A stretch of DNA of 64,000 nucleotides from an uncultured Chryseobacterium sp. (GTDB taxonomy: Bacteria > Bacteroidota > Bacteroidia > Flavobacteriales > Weeksellaceae): assembly GCF_936933875.1 (NCBI RefSeq), contig NZ_CAKZIK010000022.1, positions 124,001-188,000 on the forward strand, given 5' to 3'. The position numbers were made by a program, and so were the translations under genes. Positions within the stretch are counted from its first letter, which is position 1. Every line of letters starts with the position of its first letter. The notes beneath the pieces are model-generated. The model was not told the DNA's origin. It ran no database searches and worked only from the letters and a program-made list of their open reading frames with translations. This document shows positions 48,547 to 57,620 of the stretch, one piece after another.

Positions 48547-48618
48547 TGGAGCTTTTTCGGGCGGCGGCTTTGCCGCCGCCCGAAAAAGCGATTCTTTATT
48601 ACATAAGCTCCGCATAAA
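48547..48618. repeat. GC-rich perfect hairpin inside an AT-rich gene-free stretch
   Basis: In the 437-bp gap 48423-48859 a perfect 18-bp inverted repeat (GCTTTTTCGGGCGGCGGC / its complement, 3-nt loop TTT) spans 48551-48589. An outer pair GGAGCTT / AAGCTCC (from 48548 and near 48605) would enclose it. The rest of the gap (48620-48859) is AT-rich and holds no gene or clear promoter that I can see. There is no T tract after the hairpin, so it is not a standard terminator. It may be a mobile palindromic repeat (REP-like) or the core of a small structured RNA. Confidence 0.6.
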
Positions 48619-48859
48619 TTCCAGCGCGATATACTTCATTTTAAACGTGAAAAAATAAAAAAGGTTTGAAATTTTTACGGCCCTACTCTGACAACCTTCC
48701 AAATTAGAGAAATTCCTGTTTTTTGTTAAATAAAATATCCTGTAGCATTCGATTAAAATACAACGCGTTAAAATTTGTTAAAGTCTCTGATTCCTTAAAT
48801 TTAAGCAAAAGTTGCACAGTATTTGTTGGACTTTACTAAATTACTAAACACAAAATATT

Positions 48860-49204
48860 ATGAGCGCACCAAAACCAATGCTTACATTAAGCCAGGTCAT
48901 GCAGAAGTTAGCCGGTAAAAGAATTATAAAAGAATTCAGGATGAACGAAGACTGCGAGATGAAACTGCAGGATTCGGATAAAGTTTATCAACCTTCAGAT
49001 TTAACAATAAAAAGAACTTACCGTTTCGAGGGTGACAGCAATCCCGATGACAATGCAGTGCTTTATGTTGCAGAAGACCAAGATGGAAATAAAGGAATGA
49101 TTATCGATTCCTACGGTGCAGATAGCAATTATCCCGGAGAAAAATTTGATGATTTTATGCGCGATATTCCAGTTGAAGAATCGGAAGAATATCAATTTGA
49201 ATAA
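48860..49204 (+). CDS. Conserved hypothetical protein of the flavobacterial 'phosphoribosylpyrophosphate synthetase'-labelled family
   Basis: A 114-aa small acidic protein with no signal peptide. TLSQVMQKLAGKRIIKEFRM, KVYQPSDLTIKRTYRFEGDS and DNAVLYVAEDQDGNKGMIID are features I recall from a short Bacteroidetes family that databases often call phosphoribosylpyrophosphate synthetase. It has none of the PRPP-binding motifs of the real enzyme and is far too short, so that label is almost surely wrong. Role unknown. It is convergent with the AsmA-like gene, whose end overlaps its terminator. Confidence 0.75.
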   Translation: MSAPKPMLTLSQVMQKLAGKRIIKEFRMNEDCEMKLQDSDKVYQPSDLTIKRTYRFEGDSNPDDNAVLYVAEDQDGNKGMIIDSYGADSNYPGEKFDDFMRDIPVEESEEYQFE

Positions 49205-49235
49205 AATATTTTTTCTTTAAACTGGAAGAATAAAG

Positions 49236-49270
49236 AAGCGGAAAAGTTTACTCTTCCGCTTTTTCTTTTT
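49236..49270 (+). terminator. Terminator of the 114-aa protein gene
   Basis: AAGCGGAA / TTCCGCTT stem with a 10-nt loop and a long T-rich tract. The stem overlaps the last codons of the convergent AsmA-like gene. Confidence 0.8.
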
Positions 49271-51935
49271 TCTTGAACACCCTTTTAAATAAGCCTTGCT
49301 TTTCCGGTGCGGCTTCTTCTTTTGCAGCACCTTTAATTTTTTCCTTAGTATTTTTCACTGCTGTTTTCACATCCTGTTTTACCTGCTGCATTTGCTGTTT
49401 GTTAGTTTCTAATGCGGTTTTGGTATTTCCGACGGTGTTTTTCACGGAAGCTTCTGTTTTTTCAACATTTTTACCAATTAAAGTTTTCTTCAAACCTTCC
49501 TGAATTCCCTGCCAGAAAAGATTGAAGAAAGATTTTGTGGGATCACGCTTTACATTGTCCACCACAACACTTTCCGGAAACCTGCCAGAGTTACTTTTCA
49601 CTACCATATTTGCCAAAGCAGAAAGCAGTTTGTTTTTTTCGCCGGTTTCTTTTTTGAGAATGGAAACCCTCAAATCTTTGTGACGCATATTCAGAGAGCC
49701 GTTTAAACCAGATTTATTTCCTTTAAAGTTGAAAACCAAATCCTGAATAGTTCCTGTCGCCCGAATTTTCAGGTAAGGTTCAATAAAAGGATTAATTCCT
49801 GCAGCCGGCAAATCCGAAATATTTCCCGCAATCGTAAATGCATCGCTCATATTTGCAGTATCAAAATTCCACTTCACATTCATCGGCGATTTGTTCATGA
49901 AAGCACAGTTAATGGTAATCGGAATGTTGGTTGGTTTGCCGGGAGATTTATTGGAGTTGAGGTTCTTAACGTTCATATTGAAGTTTCCGAATATCAGTTT
50001 TCCGGGGCCTTCGCTTTGTTTGGTATCTTCTTCATAAACTAATTGGGAGTTTTTAATATCAAGATTTCCCACCGTCACGGGAAATTTAATTTTCCTCAAA
50101 AGTTCGGAATACATTGGTTTTATGGAGTTATCATCTCGCGGAACTTTACTTCGGAAAATATTTGCATCAGCACCGTTGATTAAAATATTGGAAACCGAAA
50201 TATATTTCTTCTGCGACTCCAAATCCCAAACACCTTTTCCGGAAATTTGGTTGACTTTAATATCATACAAATCTTTTTCTGCGGGAATCATGCGTATGAA
50301 CTGACTGCGTGAATATTTCGGCTTCATCGTGAAATTATTGATGAGGAAATTATCTTTCTGAAACTTGATGAGTCCCGCCGAAAGTGTATAAAATCTGGTA
50401 GCGTAGCTGAAATTTTTCGTTGTTAATGTATAAGTTCCTATTTTCAGCGGAATACTTTTCTTCACCGTTTCGCTGTTAATTTCGAGGTTTTGCACATTGG
50501 CGTACAAATTATTGAAATACAGTGGCTGATCCGGTCTATCAACAAATAAGTTTGAATTTTTCAGCGTAATGTTTTTCACTTTTAACGGAAGCATTAATTT
50601 GCTGAAAGACATCTTTTTACGTTCCTCATTTTCAGGAGCGGTAAATTTTCCGTTCATCGCGTCCAAAATCACGTTCTGAACATCAAGACTAAGTTTGTTG
50701 TTTTCAAGCTTCCACGAATTTACAGTGGCGTAAATGTGCTTCAAACTTACATCAAGCAGCGGTTTTTTGGAAAACTCAACCAAAGGTTTCACAAAAATAT
50801 CTCTCGCTTCGACACTTTTCGGATTTACAGCAAGGGTATTGATTTTAACATCCTGATTTTGTGTGATATAGTTTAAATCTTTTCCGCCGATTAAGAATTT
50901 TTCGTAAGCAAAAGGAATGTTGCCTTTCGCAGTTTCTTCATCCATTTTCAGCTTCTGAACATCGAGATTCAGATTTCCTGCGGTGAAGATTTTGTTGCCG
51001 TTGGGTTTCAAGATTTGAACTTTAGCGTTGTTCATTTTTACATCGTCCAAATTGATTTCATAGGTGAAATCTTTCTGCTTTTGCTGCGTTTTCGGACTTG
51101 AATACATTTTCACATCAGGATTTTCAAAACGGACGTTCGAAAGAGAGACTTTATTGTTTTTCAGGACAATATCTTTGAAATCCATTTCCTTCGCTTTAAA
51201 ATCGAAAAGATTTCCTTTTTGTGGATAATATTTGCTGAAGTGCGCAAATGAAAGCAACGGAATGAGCTGAAAATTTTTAATGTTCATCAATCCGTTTTTG
51301 GTGGTGATGTTTTCAGCTTTAATGGCGTAAACAACGTTGGGACGGAAATAGAAATTTTTTCCATTAATGTCGTATTTATCAAAAACGACAGGAAGTTTTT
51401 TCTCCACCGATTCTTCCGTCATCTGAAGATTTTCAACATATAAATTAAGGCTGTCAACCGAGACAAACTTTTGTTTGGTATGCCTGAAAATGCGAATATT
51501 TCCGTCTTTCACCCTAATATTTTCGAAAAGCATCGGGTTTCGCTTCTTCCCGGTTTTGTCGTCGATGGGTTTTGCCAATGTCACACGTAAATTGGGTTTG
51601 CTCATCATTAAATCAGAAGAATTAATTCTCTTGTTAAAAAGCGCATCATAAATTCCAAGCCGACTGATTTTTAAAGAATCAACCGTTCCATCCAAGCCAA
51701 TAACGTTCTGATTTTGAGGATTTTTGCTGTTGACAATAACTCCGGTAGAAAGAATGTTTCCGGTACCTAAATCTACATCCAAAGTTTTGTAGGAAATCTT
51801 GTAATCGGAGTTATTTTTGATGTAATTGGGAAGATTGTTTTTAAGCCAAAAATTCACGCCAAAATTGGCCAACACAAATAGCGCGACCAAAATACCAAAA
51901 ACAATGAGTAAAGTTCTGATGTAATTTTTCTTCAT
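49248..51935 (-). CDS. AsmA-like large envelope protein
   Basis: An 895-aa protein with one N-terminal membrane segment (TLLIVFGILVALFVLANFGV) and a long periplasmic part of repeated beta-strand segments alternating hydrophobic residues (LKVKNITLKNSNLFVDRPDQ, ISVSNILINGADANIFRSKV, IKFPVTVGNLDIKNSQLVYE). A C-terminal AsmA/DUF748-like block near 690-790 (GTIQDLVFNFKGNKSGLNGS, LNMRHKDLRVSILKK) is followed by a Lys/Glu/Gln-rich coiled-coil tail. AsmA-like proteins of this size are thought to bridge the periplasm for lipid transport; for this member that is only an analogy. Confidence 0.72.
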   Translation of the reverse strand: MKKNYIRTLLIVFGILVALFVLANFGVNFWLKNNLPNYIKNNSDYKISYKTLDVDLGTGNILSTGVIVNSKNPQNQNVIGLDGTVDSLKISRLGIYDALFNKRINSSDLMMSKPNLRVTLAKPIDDKTGKKRNPMLFENIRVKDGNIRIFRHTKQKFVSVDSLNLYVENLQMTEESVEKKLPVVFDKYDINGKNFYFRPNVVYAIKAENITTKNGLMNIKNFQLIPLLSFAHFSKYYPQKGNLFDFKAKEMDFKDIVLKNNKVSLSNVRFENPDVKMYSSPKTQQKQKDFTYEINLDDVKMNNAKVQILKPNGNKIFTAGNLNLDVQKLKMDEETAKGNIPFAYEKFLIGGKDLNYITQNQDVKINTLAVNPKSVEARDIFVKPLVEFSKKPLLDVSLKHIYATVNSWKLENNKLSLDVQNVILDAMNGKFTAPENEERKKMSFSKLMLPLKVKNITLKNSNLFVDRPDQPLYFNNLYANVQNLEINSETVKKSIPLKIGTYTLTTKNFSYATRFYTLSAGLIKFQKDNFLINNFTMKPKYSRSQFIRMIPAEKDLYDIKVNQISGKGVWDLESQKKYISVSNILINGADANIFRSKVPRDDNSIKPMYSELLRKIKFPVTVGNLDIKNSQLVYEEDTKQSEGPGKLIFGNFNMNVKNLNSNKSPGKPTNIPITINCAFMNKSPMNVKWNFDTANMSDAFTIAGNISDLPAAGINPFIEPYLKIRATGTIQDLVFNFKGNKSGLNGSLNMRHKDLRVSILKKETGEKNKLLSALANMVVKSNSGRFPESVVVDNVKRDPTKSFFNLFWQGIQEGLKKTLIGKNVEKTEASVKNTVGNTKTALETNKQQMQQVKQDVKTAVKNTKEKIKGAAKEEAAPEKQGLFKRVFKKKEKAEE

Positions 51936-52043
51936 AGTGTTAAGTTAAACCTAAAAAATATGCCGCGAACGAAGTTTATGGAAATTATGTAAAACCTTTA
52001 GCGAATTGCGAATTGATGGGGTTTTGATATTCAGCAATAAAAA

Positions 52044-52844
52044 TCACACCTCCATTTCCACCACATAACCTTCATGATTTCTAACATTCATTACATTTCC
52101 GCCTTCAAAAGCAAGATATTGTCCTTTAATTCCGGTTAAAACGCCTTCAAATTCAGGATTTTTATCGAGTGTAAAAGCGGTAATTTTTTCGGGAGCTTCA
52201 TAAGGAAAATCGAGACGTACGATTTCTTCTTCCATAGAATAGAAATTTTTAAAATTATCAGGAAAATACTGCTCAATTTTATTTCTAAAATCCTGTAAAT
52301 CCACATCATCTTCAAAATCATCGCTGAGTTCCTGTAACATTTTTTTGTAATTGGTTTTGTCTGCAAGATGTTCTTTCAGAGCCACTTCTATCATTCCGGC
52401 TTCGTAACGGTTTTCGGTTTTGGCAATGGGTAAAGCGAAAGTTGCACCTTGGTCAATCCATCTTGTCGGAACCTGTGTTTCGCGCGTCACACCTACTTTC
52501 ACGTCACCTGTGTAAGCTAAATAGACAACATGTGGTTGCAACTGAATTTGTTTTTCCACTTCCAAATCGCGCTCTTCAATTCCCAAATGTGCCGTGGAAA
52601 GTTCAGGACGTATAATCGTCTCGCTTGCATAAGGACTTTCGAAAAAACATTTTTTGCAGAAGCCCATTCGGAATACTTTTTCGTCTTTACCACAGTTGAT
52701 GCATTGGTAACCAACGTGTTTAAACTTCAGTTTTTTGCCTATGAGCTGATTCATGTTGATGAAATCGCCCGAAAAATTAGCGTAATACTGAATGGGTTTT
52801 GCATTTTGGGTAACCATTTTGCGGATTTGTCCTGTGAAAAGCAT
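52044..52844 (-). CDS. DUF2797 zinc-ribbon protein
   Basis: A 266-aa protein with the DUF2797 layout: an N-terminal beta domain, a zinc-ribbon with CINCGKDEKVFRMGFCKKC (four cysteines at about 49, 52, 64 and 67), and the segment HVVYLAYTGDVKVGVTRETQ followed by RWIDQGATFALPI, reminiscent of a GIY-YIG/T5orf172 fold. A C-terminal small beta domain (GVLTGIKGQYLAFEGGNVMN) follows. Function unknown; the zinc ribbon and GIY-YIG-like core suggest nucleic-acid contact. It is divergent from the epimerase gene. Confidence 0.82.
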   Translation of the reverse strand: MLFTGQIRKMVTQNAKPIQYYANFSGDFINMNQLIGKKLKFKHVGYQCINCGKDEKVFRMGFCKKCFFESPYASETIIRPELSTAHLGIEERDLEVEKQIQLQPHVVYLAYTGDVKVGVTRETQVPTRWIDQGATFALPIAKTENRYEAGMIEVALKEHLADKTNYKKMLQELSDDFEDDVDLQDFRNKIEQYFPDNFKNFYSMEEEIVRLDFPYEAPEKITAFTLDKNPEFEGVLTGIKGQYLAFEGGNVMNVRNHEGYVVEMEV

Positions 52845-52909
52845 GTAGAATAATTTTAAGTAAAATTAATGATTTGAAATTAATAAATTTGTGTTCTCAA
52901 AAAACGCTG

Positions 52910-53932
52910 ATGAAGTATTTAGTAACCGGAGGAAGTGGATTTATTGGTTCGCACCTTGTTGAAGCTTTGCTGAAAAACGGACATTCTGTCATTAATATTG
53001 ACAATTTTGATGATTTTTACGGTTATCAAATTAAAATCAGAAACACTCTAGAAAGTGTCGGAAAAAGTCCGGAATTTTCTTTCCGTGAAAAAGAAACCGA
53101 TATTCAGAAACTCATAATAGAAACGGTTTCGGACCAATATCAGTTATACTTTCAGGATATTCGCGACAAAGATGGTTTGGCTAAAATTTTTGAGCAAAAT
53201 GAGATTGATATGGTGATTCATCTCGCTGCTTTAGCCGGAGTTCGTCCATCGATCGAAAGACCTTTGGAATACGAAGAAGTCAACATCAAAGGAAGCATGA
53301 ATTTGTGGGAGCTCTGCAAGGAATTCAATATTAAAAAATTTGTTTGTGCTTCATCTTCAAGTGTTTACGGAAATAATGAAAAAATTCCTTTTTCCGAAAC
53401 TGACAATGTTGACCGTCCGATTTCTCCTTACGCAGCAACAAAAAAATGCGGCGAAATTATGGGACATGTTTACCATCATTTGTATGGAATAGATATGATT
53501 CAGCTGAGGTTTTTCACCGTTTACGGACCAAGACAAAGACCGGATTTGGCCATTCATAAATTCACAAAAATTATTACAGACGGAAATGAAGTTCCTTTCT
53601 ATGGAGACGGTTCTACAGCGCGGGACTATACTTTTATTGATGATATTATTGATGGAATCATGAAATCAATTCAATACCTTGAAAACAACGATAAAATTTA
53701 CGAAATTATCAACCTTGGTGAAAGCGAAGTGGTCAATCTGAACGAAATGCTCGGAATCATCGAAGAAAACCTCGACAAAAAATCTGTCCGAAACACGCTT
53801 CCAATGCAACCCGGAGACGTTTTTAAAACCAACGCAGATATTACAAAAGCCAAATCTATTATCGGTTATCAACCTACCACCAACTTCCAAAATGGCATAA
53901 ACAAGTTTGTGGAATGGTTTTTGAGAAACTGA
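52910..53932 (+). CDS. NAD-dependent nucleotide-sugar epimerase (UDP-glucuronate 4-epimerase-like)
   Basis: A 340-aa extended SDR. The NAD loop VTGGSGFIGSHLVEAL is at the N-terminus, HLAALAGVRPSIERPLEY and the Ser-Tyr-Lys triad in SSSSVYGNN and YAATKKCGE are followed by TVYGPRQRPDLAIHKFTKII, typical of UDP-glucuronate/galacturonate 4-epimerases involved in surface polysaccharides. DGSTARDYTFIDDIIDGI is the late signature. The ATG at 52910 gives the usual N-terminus right before the Rossmann strand; a TAAATTTG -7 element at 52884-52891 lies between it and a more upstream ATG (52874), which supports this choice. No other sugar genes are nearby. Confidence 0.85.
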   Translation: MKYLVTGGSGFIGSHLVEALLKNGHSVINIDNFDDFYGYQIKIRNTLESVGKSPEFSFREKETDIQKLIIETVSDQYQLYFQDIRDKDGLAKIFEQNEIDMVIHLAALAGVRPSIERPLEYEEVNIKGSMNLWELCKEFNIKKFVCASSSSVYGNNEKIPFSETDNVDRPISPYAATKKCGEIMGHVYHHLYGIDMIQLRFFTVYGPRQRPDLAIHKFTKIITDGNEVPFYGDGSTARDYTFIDDIIDGIMKSIQYLENNDKIYEIINLGESEVVNLNEMLGIIEENLDKKSVRNTLPMQPGDVFKTNADITKAKSIIGYQPTTNFQNGINKFVEWFLRN

Positions 53933-53939
53933 GACGAAA

Positions 53940-54036
53940 TCAGGATGACGGATGTCAGATGATGGATGAAAATTAAAGCCCGCCGATTTTTCTAAAAAAG
54001 CAGCTAAAAATCACCCAACATCCAACACCCAACATC
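53940..54036. repeat. Degenerate GATG/CCAACA simple repeats
   Basis: GATGACGGATGTCAGATGATGGATGA-like units are followed 50 bp later by CACCCAACATCCAACACCCAACATCTAACAC-like units (each described in part). A related GGTGATGGATGTTTGATGATG tract lies at 16632-16652 after the Mur ligase start. Non-coding. Confidence 0.6.
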
Positions 54037-54070
54037 TAACACAAAAATTTGAAAATCAGTGAGAAAAAAC

Positions 54071-54100
54071 TTTGTAATCTCACCTAATTTTTTACTTTTG
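54071..54100 (+). promoter_or_regulatory. Promoter of the DUF2795 gene (full -33/-7 match)
   Basis: TTTG at 54071-54074 and TACTTTTG at 54093-54100 are separated by 18 bp, close to the Bacteroidetes consensus TTTG-N19-TAnnTTTG. The ATG follows 17 bp later. Confidence 0.75.
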
Positions 54101-54116
54101 CAAAAAATTTATTATT

Positions 54117-54338
54117 ATGTATTGGACACTAGAATTAGCTTCTTATTTAAGTGATGCACCATGGCCGATGACAAAGGCGGAACTTATTGATTACGCCATC
54201 CGTACAGGTGCGCCAATGGAAGTGGTGGAAAACCTTCAGGCAATCGAAGACGAAGGAGAAATTTACGAGTCTATCGAAGAGGTTTGGAGCGATTATCCAA
54301 CGGACGAAGATTTCCTTTGGAACGAAGACGAATACTAA
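54117..54338 (+). CDS. DUF2795 domain protein
   Basis: A 73-aa acidic protein: YWTLELASYLSDAPWPMTKA, ELIDYAIRTGAPMEVVENLQ, then a very acidic end (ESIEEVWSDYPTDEDFLWNE). The first half matches the small helical DUF2795 domain (LA.yL.da.wPatk.eLi.yA...ga...v...L). Its function is unknown; the family is widespread in Flavobacteriia and often sits before secA. It has a strong promoter and its own terminator. Confidence 0.85.
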   Translation: MYWTLELASYLSDAPWPMTKAELIDYAIRTGAPMEVVENLQAIEDEGEIYESIEEVWSDYPTDEDFLWNEDEY

Positions 54339-54380
54339 GAAAGCAGTCGGCAATCAGCAGTCTGCTTTCTGCTGTTTTTG
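54338..54380 (+). terminator. Terminator of the DUF2795 gene
   Basis: AGAAAGCAG / CTGCTTTCT perfect 9-bp stem with a 15-nt loop, then a T-rich tract. Its left arm overlaps the stop codon's last bases. Confidence 0.75.
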
Positions 54381-54410
54381 TCTTTTATAAATTGTAAAGC
54401 AGATAACAAT

Positions 54411-54432
54411 GCTGTTGTAATGATACAACAGC
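54411..54432 (+). promoter_or_regulatory. Perfect hairpin in the secA leader
   Basis: GCTGTTGTA / TACAACAGC, a perfect 9-bp inverted repeat with a 4-nt loop (ATGA), ends 15 bp before the secA ATG. There is no T tract, so it is not a terminator. It could be an operator or an RNA structure that limits ribosome access. Confidence 0.55.
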
Positions 54433-54447
54433 TGAAAGCAAAAAAAT

Positions 54448-57400
54448 ATGAGTTTTTTAAACAAAGTTCTTAAAGGATTTTTGGGCGATAAAAACGCGAC
54501 GGACCTTAAAGAAGTAAAAAAAGTTGTAAATAAAATTAAAGCCGTAGAGCCAAAAATTCAGGAACTTACTGATGATGGTTTGCGTGCTAAAACTGCAGAG
54601 TTTAAAGAAAAAATTAAATCTGCTACAGCTGATATTACATCTCAGATAGAGCAAACAAAAGAGCAAATCAAAAACTCTTCTAATGTTGATGAGAAAGAAG
54701 CGCTTTTCACGAAAGTTGAAGCTTTGAAAAAAGATTCTTACCAAATCGAAGAAAAAGTACTGAACGAAATTCTTCCTGAAGCTTTTGCTTTAGTGAAAGA
54801 AACCGCAAGAAGGCTTGCCCAAAATGGTGAAATCCGGGTAACAGCAACCGAAATGGACAGAGAACTTGCTTCAACTAAAGATTTCGTTGAGGTGCAGGGC
54901 GATACTGCAATTTGGAAAAACCGCTGGAACGCACATGGAAGTGATGTGGTTTGGGACATGGTTCATTACGATGTTCAGTTCATCGGTGGCGTTGTACTTC
55001 ACTCCGGAAAAATTGCGGAAATGGCAACCGGTGAAGGTAAAACTTTGGTTGGAACACTTCCAATTTATCTTAACGCACTTCCGGGACGTGGAGTTCACGT
55101 TGTTACGGTTAACGATTATTTGGCGAAAAGAGACTCTGCTTGGATGGGACCTTTGTACCAATTCCATGGTTTAACGATTGACTGTATTGATAATCACCAA
55201 CCGAATTCAGATTCAAGAAGAAAAGCATATCAATCGAGCATTACTTACGGAACAAACAACGAATTTGGTTTCGATTATCTAAGAGACAACATGGTAACTT
55301 CTCCGGACGAATTGGTTCAGGGAGAATTAAACTTTGCCATCGTGGATGAGGTAGATTCTGTTTTGGTAGATGATGCAAGAACACCTTTGATTATTTCAGG
55401 ACCGGTTCCACAAGGCGACCGGCAGGAATTTGATACGTTGAAACCTTCGGTGGACAGAATTGTTGAAGTTCAGAAAAAAACGGTTTCATCTATTCTTTCC
55501 GAAGCAAAGAAATTGATTGCTCAAGGAAACAAAAAAGACGGTGGATTTAAATTGCTTCAGGCTTATAGAGGTTTACCGAAATCTAAAAACTTAATTAAAT
55601 TCCTGTCAGAAGACGGAATGAGGGCACTTCTTCAAAAAGTTGAAGGAGAATATATGGCAGACAACAACCGTAATATGCCAATTGTTGATAAGGATTTGTA
55701 TTTCGTTATCGACGAGAAAAATAATCAGATTGACCTTACCGACAAAGGTGTTGAATACATGTCGCAAGGTTACGAAGACAAAGATTTCTTCGTTCTTCAG
55801 GACATCGGAACCGAGGTTGCAGAATTGGAAGCTAAAAATTTAACAAAAGAAGAAGAATTTGAAGCTAAAGAAAAACTGTTCAGCGATTTCGCCGTAAAAT
55901 CGGAAAGAGTTCACACGATGAACCAGCTTTTAAAAGCGTACACTTTGTTCGAAAAAGATGACGAATACGTTGTTATCGATGGTGAAGTAAAAATCGTTGA
56001 CGAACAAACAGGTCGTATCATGGAAGGAAGACGTTATTCAGACGGTCTTCACCAGGCGATTGAAGCTAAGGAAAGCGTAAAAATTGAAGCTGCTACTCAA
56101 ACTTTCGCAACCATTACTTTGCAGAACTATTTCCGTATGTACAACAAATTGGCGGGAATGACGGGTACTGCAGAAACGGAAGCAGGCGAATTGTGGCAGA
56201 TTTACAAATTGGATGTTGTGGTAATTCCTACCAACAGACCAATCCAAAGAGAAGACAAACAGGATTTGGTGTACAAAACCAACCGTGAAAAATACAACGC
56301 CGTAATTGAAGAAATTGAAAAACTAACAGCTCAGGGAAGACCTGTGTTGGTTGGTACAACTTCAGTTGAAATTTCTCAGTTGCTTTCCAGAGCGTTACAG
56401 TTAAGAAAAATTCAGCACCAGGTTCTGAATGCAAAACTTCACGCTAAAGAAGCGGAAATTGTTGCAGGAGCAGGAAGACCGGGAGCTGTAACGATTGCAA
56501 CCAACATGGCAGGTCGTGGTACCGACATCAAATTACGCGACGGAGTGAAAGAAGCAGGAGGTTTGGCAATTATTGGTACAGAAAGACACGATTCCAGACG
56601 TGTGGACAGACAGTTACGTGGTAGAGCAGGACGTCAGGGAGATCCGGGAAGTTCTCAGTTCTACGTTTCGTTGGAAGATAACTTGATGCGTCTTTTCGGT
56701 TCTGAAAGAATTGCGAAAATGATGGACAGAATGGGACACAAAGAAGGTGAAGTTATTCAGCATTCGATGATTACCAAGTCTATTGAAAGAGCGCAGAAAA
56801 AAGTAGAGGAAAACAACTTCGGTATCCGTAAAAGATTGTTGGAATATGATGATGTAATGAACAAGCAGCGTGACGTTATCTATAAAAGAAGAAAGAACGC
56901 ATTGTTTGGAGACCACCTGAAATACGACATTATGAATATGTTGTTCGATGTTTCTCAGGCGATTGTAACGAAAACTAAAATGGAAGGAGATTACAAAGAT
57001 TTCGAATATGAAATCATCAAATTCTTCACCATGGAAGCTCCGGTTTCCGAAAACGATTTTAAATCTAAAACCGTTCAGGAATTAACGAATATCGTTTTCA
57101 AAAAAGCGCAGGAAGATTACAGAATGAAGTTGGATTTGCTAAAGGAAAAGGCATTCCCTATTATCGAAAACGTTTATCAGAATCAAGGTTCAATGTTTAA
57201 GATGATTCAGGTTCCGTTTACAGACGGTCATAAAACAATGACGATTGTAACCGATTTGAAAGAAGCTTACGAAACACATTGCGAATCTTTGGTAAACGAT
57301 TTCGAAAAGAATATTTCATTGGCCATTATCGATGAAAACTGGAAATTACACCTAAGAGAAATGGACGATTTAAGACGTTCTTCTCAGGGAGCTGTTTACG

Positions 57401-57519
57401 AGCAGAAAGACCCACTAGTAATTTACAAGCAAGAATCTTTCTACCTGTTCAGCGAAATGGTGGACAAAGTAAACAAAGACATTGTTTCATTCTTATCAAA
57501 AGGAGAAATCCCGGCATAA
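54448..57519 (+). CDS. secA: Protein translocase subunit SecA
   Basis: A 1023-aa ATPase motor of the Sec export system. Walker A is MATGEGKTLVGTLP (about 192-205), Walker B FAIVDEVDSVLVDDARTPLI (about 294-313), with FGFDYLRDNM, the motif TNMAGRGTDIKL and DRQLRGRAGRQGDPGSSQFY in helicase domain 2. An insertion of about 80 residues between the nucleotide-binding blocks is usual for Bacteroidetes SecA. The C-terminus ends FLSKGEIPA without the cysteine-rich zinc tail that binds SecB in proteobacteria. A perfect hairpin lies in its leader. It is monocistronic between terminators. Confidence 0.97.
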   Translation: MSFLNKVLKGFLGDKNATDLKEVKKVVNKIKAVEPKIQELTDDGLRAKTAEFKEKIKSATADITSQIEQTKEQIKNSSNVDEKEALFTKVEALKKDSYQIEEKVLNEILPEAFALVKETARRLAQNGEIRVTATEMDRELASTKDFVEVQGDTAIWKNRWNAHGSDVVWDMVHYDVQFIGGVVLHSGKIAEMATGEGKTLVGTLPIYLNALPGRGVHVVTVNDYLAKRDSAWMGPLYQFHGLTIDCIDNHQPNSDSRRKAYQSSITYGTNNEFGFDYLRDNMVTSPDELVQGELNFAIVDEVDSVLVDDARTPLIISGPVPQGDRQEFDTLKPSVDRIVEVQKKTVSSILSEAKKLIAQGNKKDGGFKLLQAYRGLPKSKNLIKFLSEDGMRALLQKVEGEYMADNNRNMPIVDKDLYFVIDEKNNQIDLTDKGVEYMSQGYEDKDFFVLQDIGTEVAELEAKNLTKEEEFEAKEKLFSDFAVKSERVHTMNQLLKAYTLFEKDDEYVVIDGEVKIVDEQTGRIMEGRRYSDGLHQAIEAKESVKIEAATQTFATITLQNYFRMYNKLAGMTGTAETEAGELWQIYKLDVVVIPTNRPIQREDKQDLVYKTNREKYNAVIEEIEKLTAQGRPVLVGTTSVEISQLLSRALQLRKIQHQVLNAKLHAKEAEIVAGAGRPGAVTIATNMAGRGTDIKLRDGVKEAGGLAIIGTERHDSRRVDRQLRGRAGRQGDPGSSQFYVSLEDNLMRLFGSERIAKMMDRMGHKEGEVIQHSMITKSIERAQKKVEENNFGIRKRLLEYDDVMNKQRDVIYKRRKNALFGDHLKYDIMNMLFDVSQAIVTKTKMEGDYKDFEYEIIKFFTMEAPVSENDFKSKTVQELTNIVFKKAQEDYRMKLDLLKEKAFPIIENVYQNQGSMFKMIQVPFTDGHKTMTIVTDLKEAYETHCESLVNDFEKNISLAIIDENWKLHLREMDDLRRSSQGAVYEQKDPLVIYKQESFYLFSEMVDKVNKDIVSFLSKGEIPA

Positions 57520-57540
57520 GAAAAACAACAAATTAATAGT

Positions 57541-57570
57541 AAAACTTCCTCATTTCGGGGAAGTTTTTTT
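57541..57570 (+). terminator. Terminator of secA
   Basis: AAAACTTCC / GGAAGTTTT stem with a 9-nt loop and a T run. Confidence 0.9.
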
Positions 57571-57620
57571 ATGAATTTAATATTAATTTTTGTAATTTTA
57601 TTCACTAAATATATTTTGAA

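Noticed and set aside
48860..49204. Phosphoribosylpyrophosphate synthetase activity for the 114-aa protein
   Set aside because: The protein is a third of the enzyme's size and lacks the PRPP-binding loop; the name is probably a propagated error.
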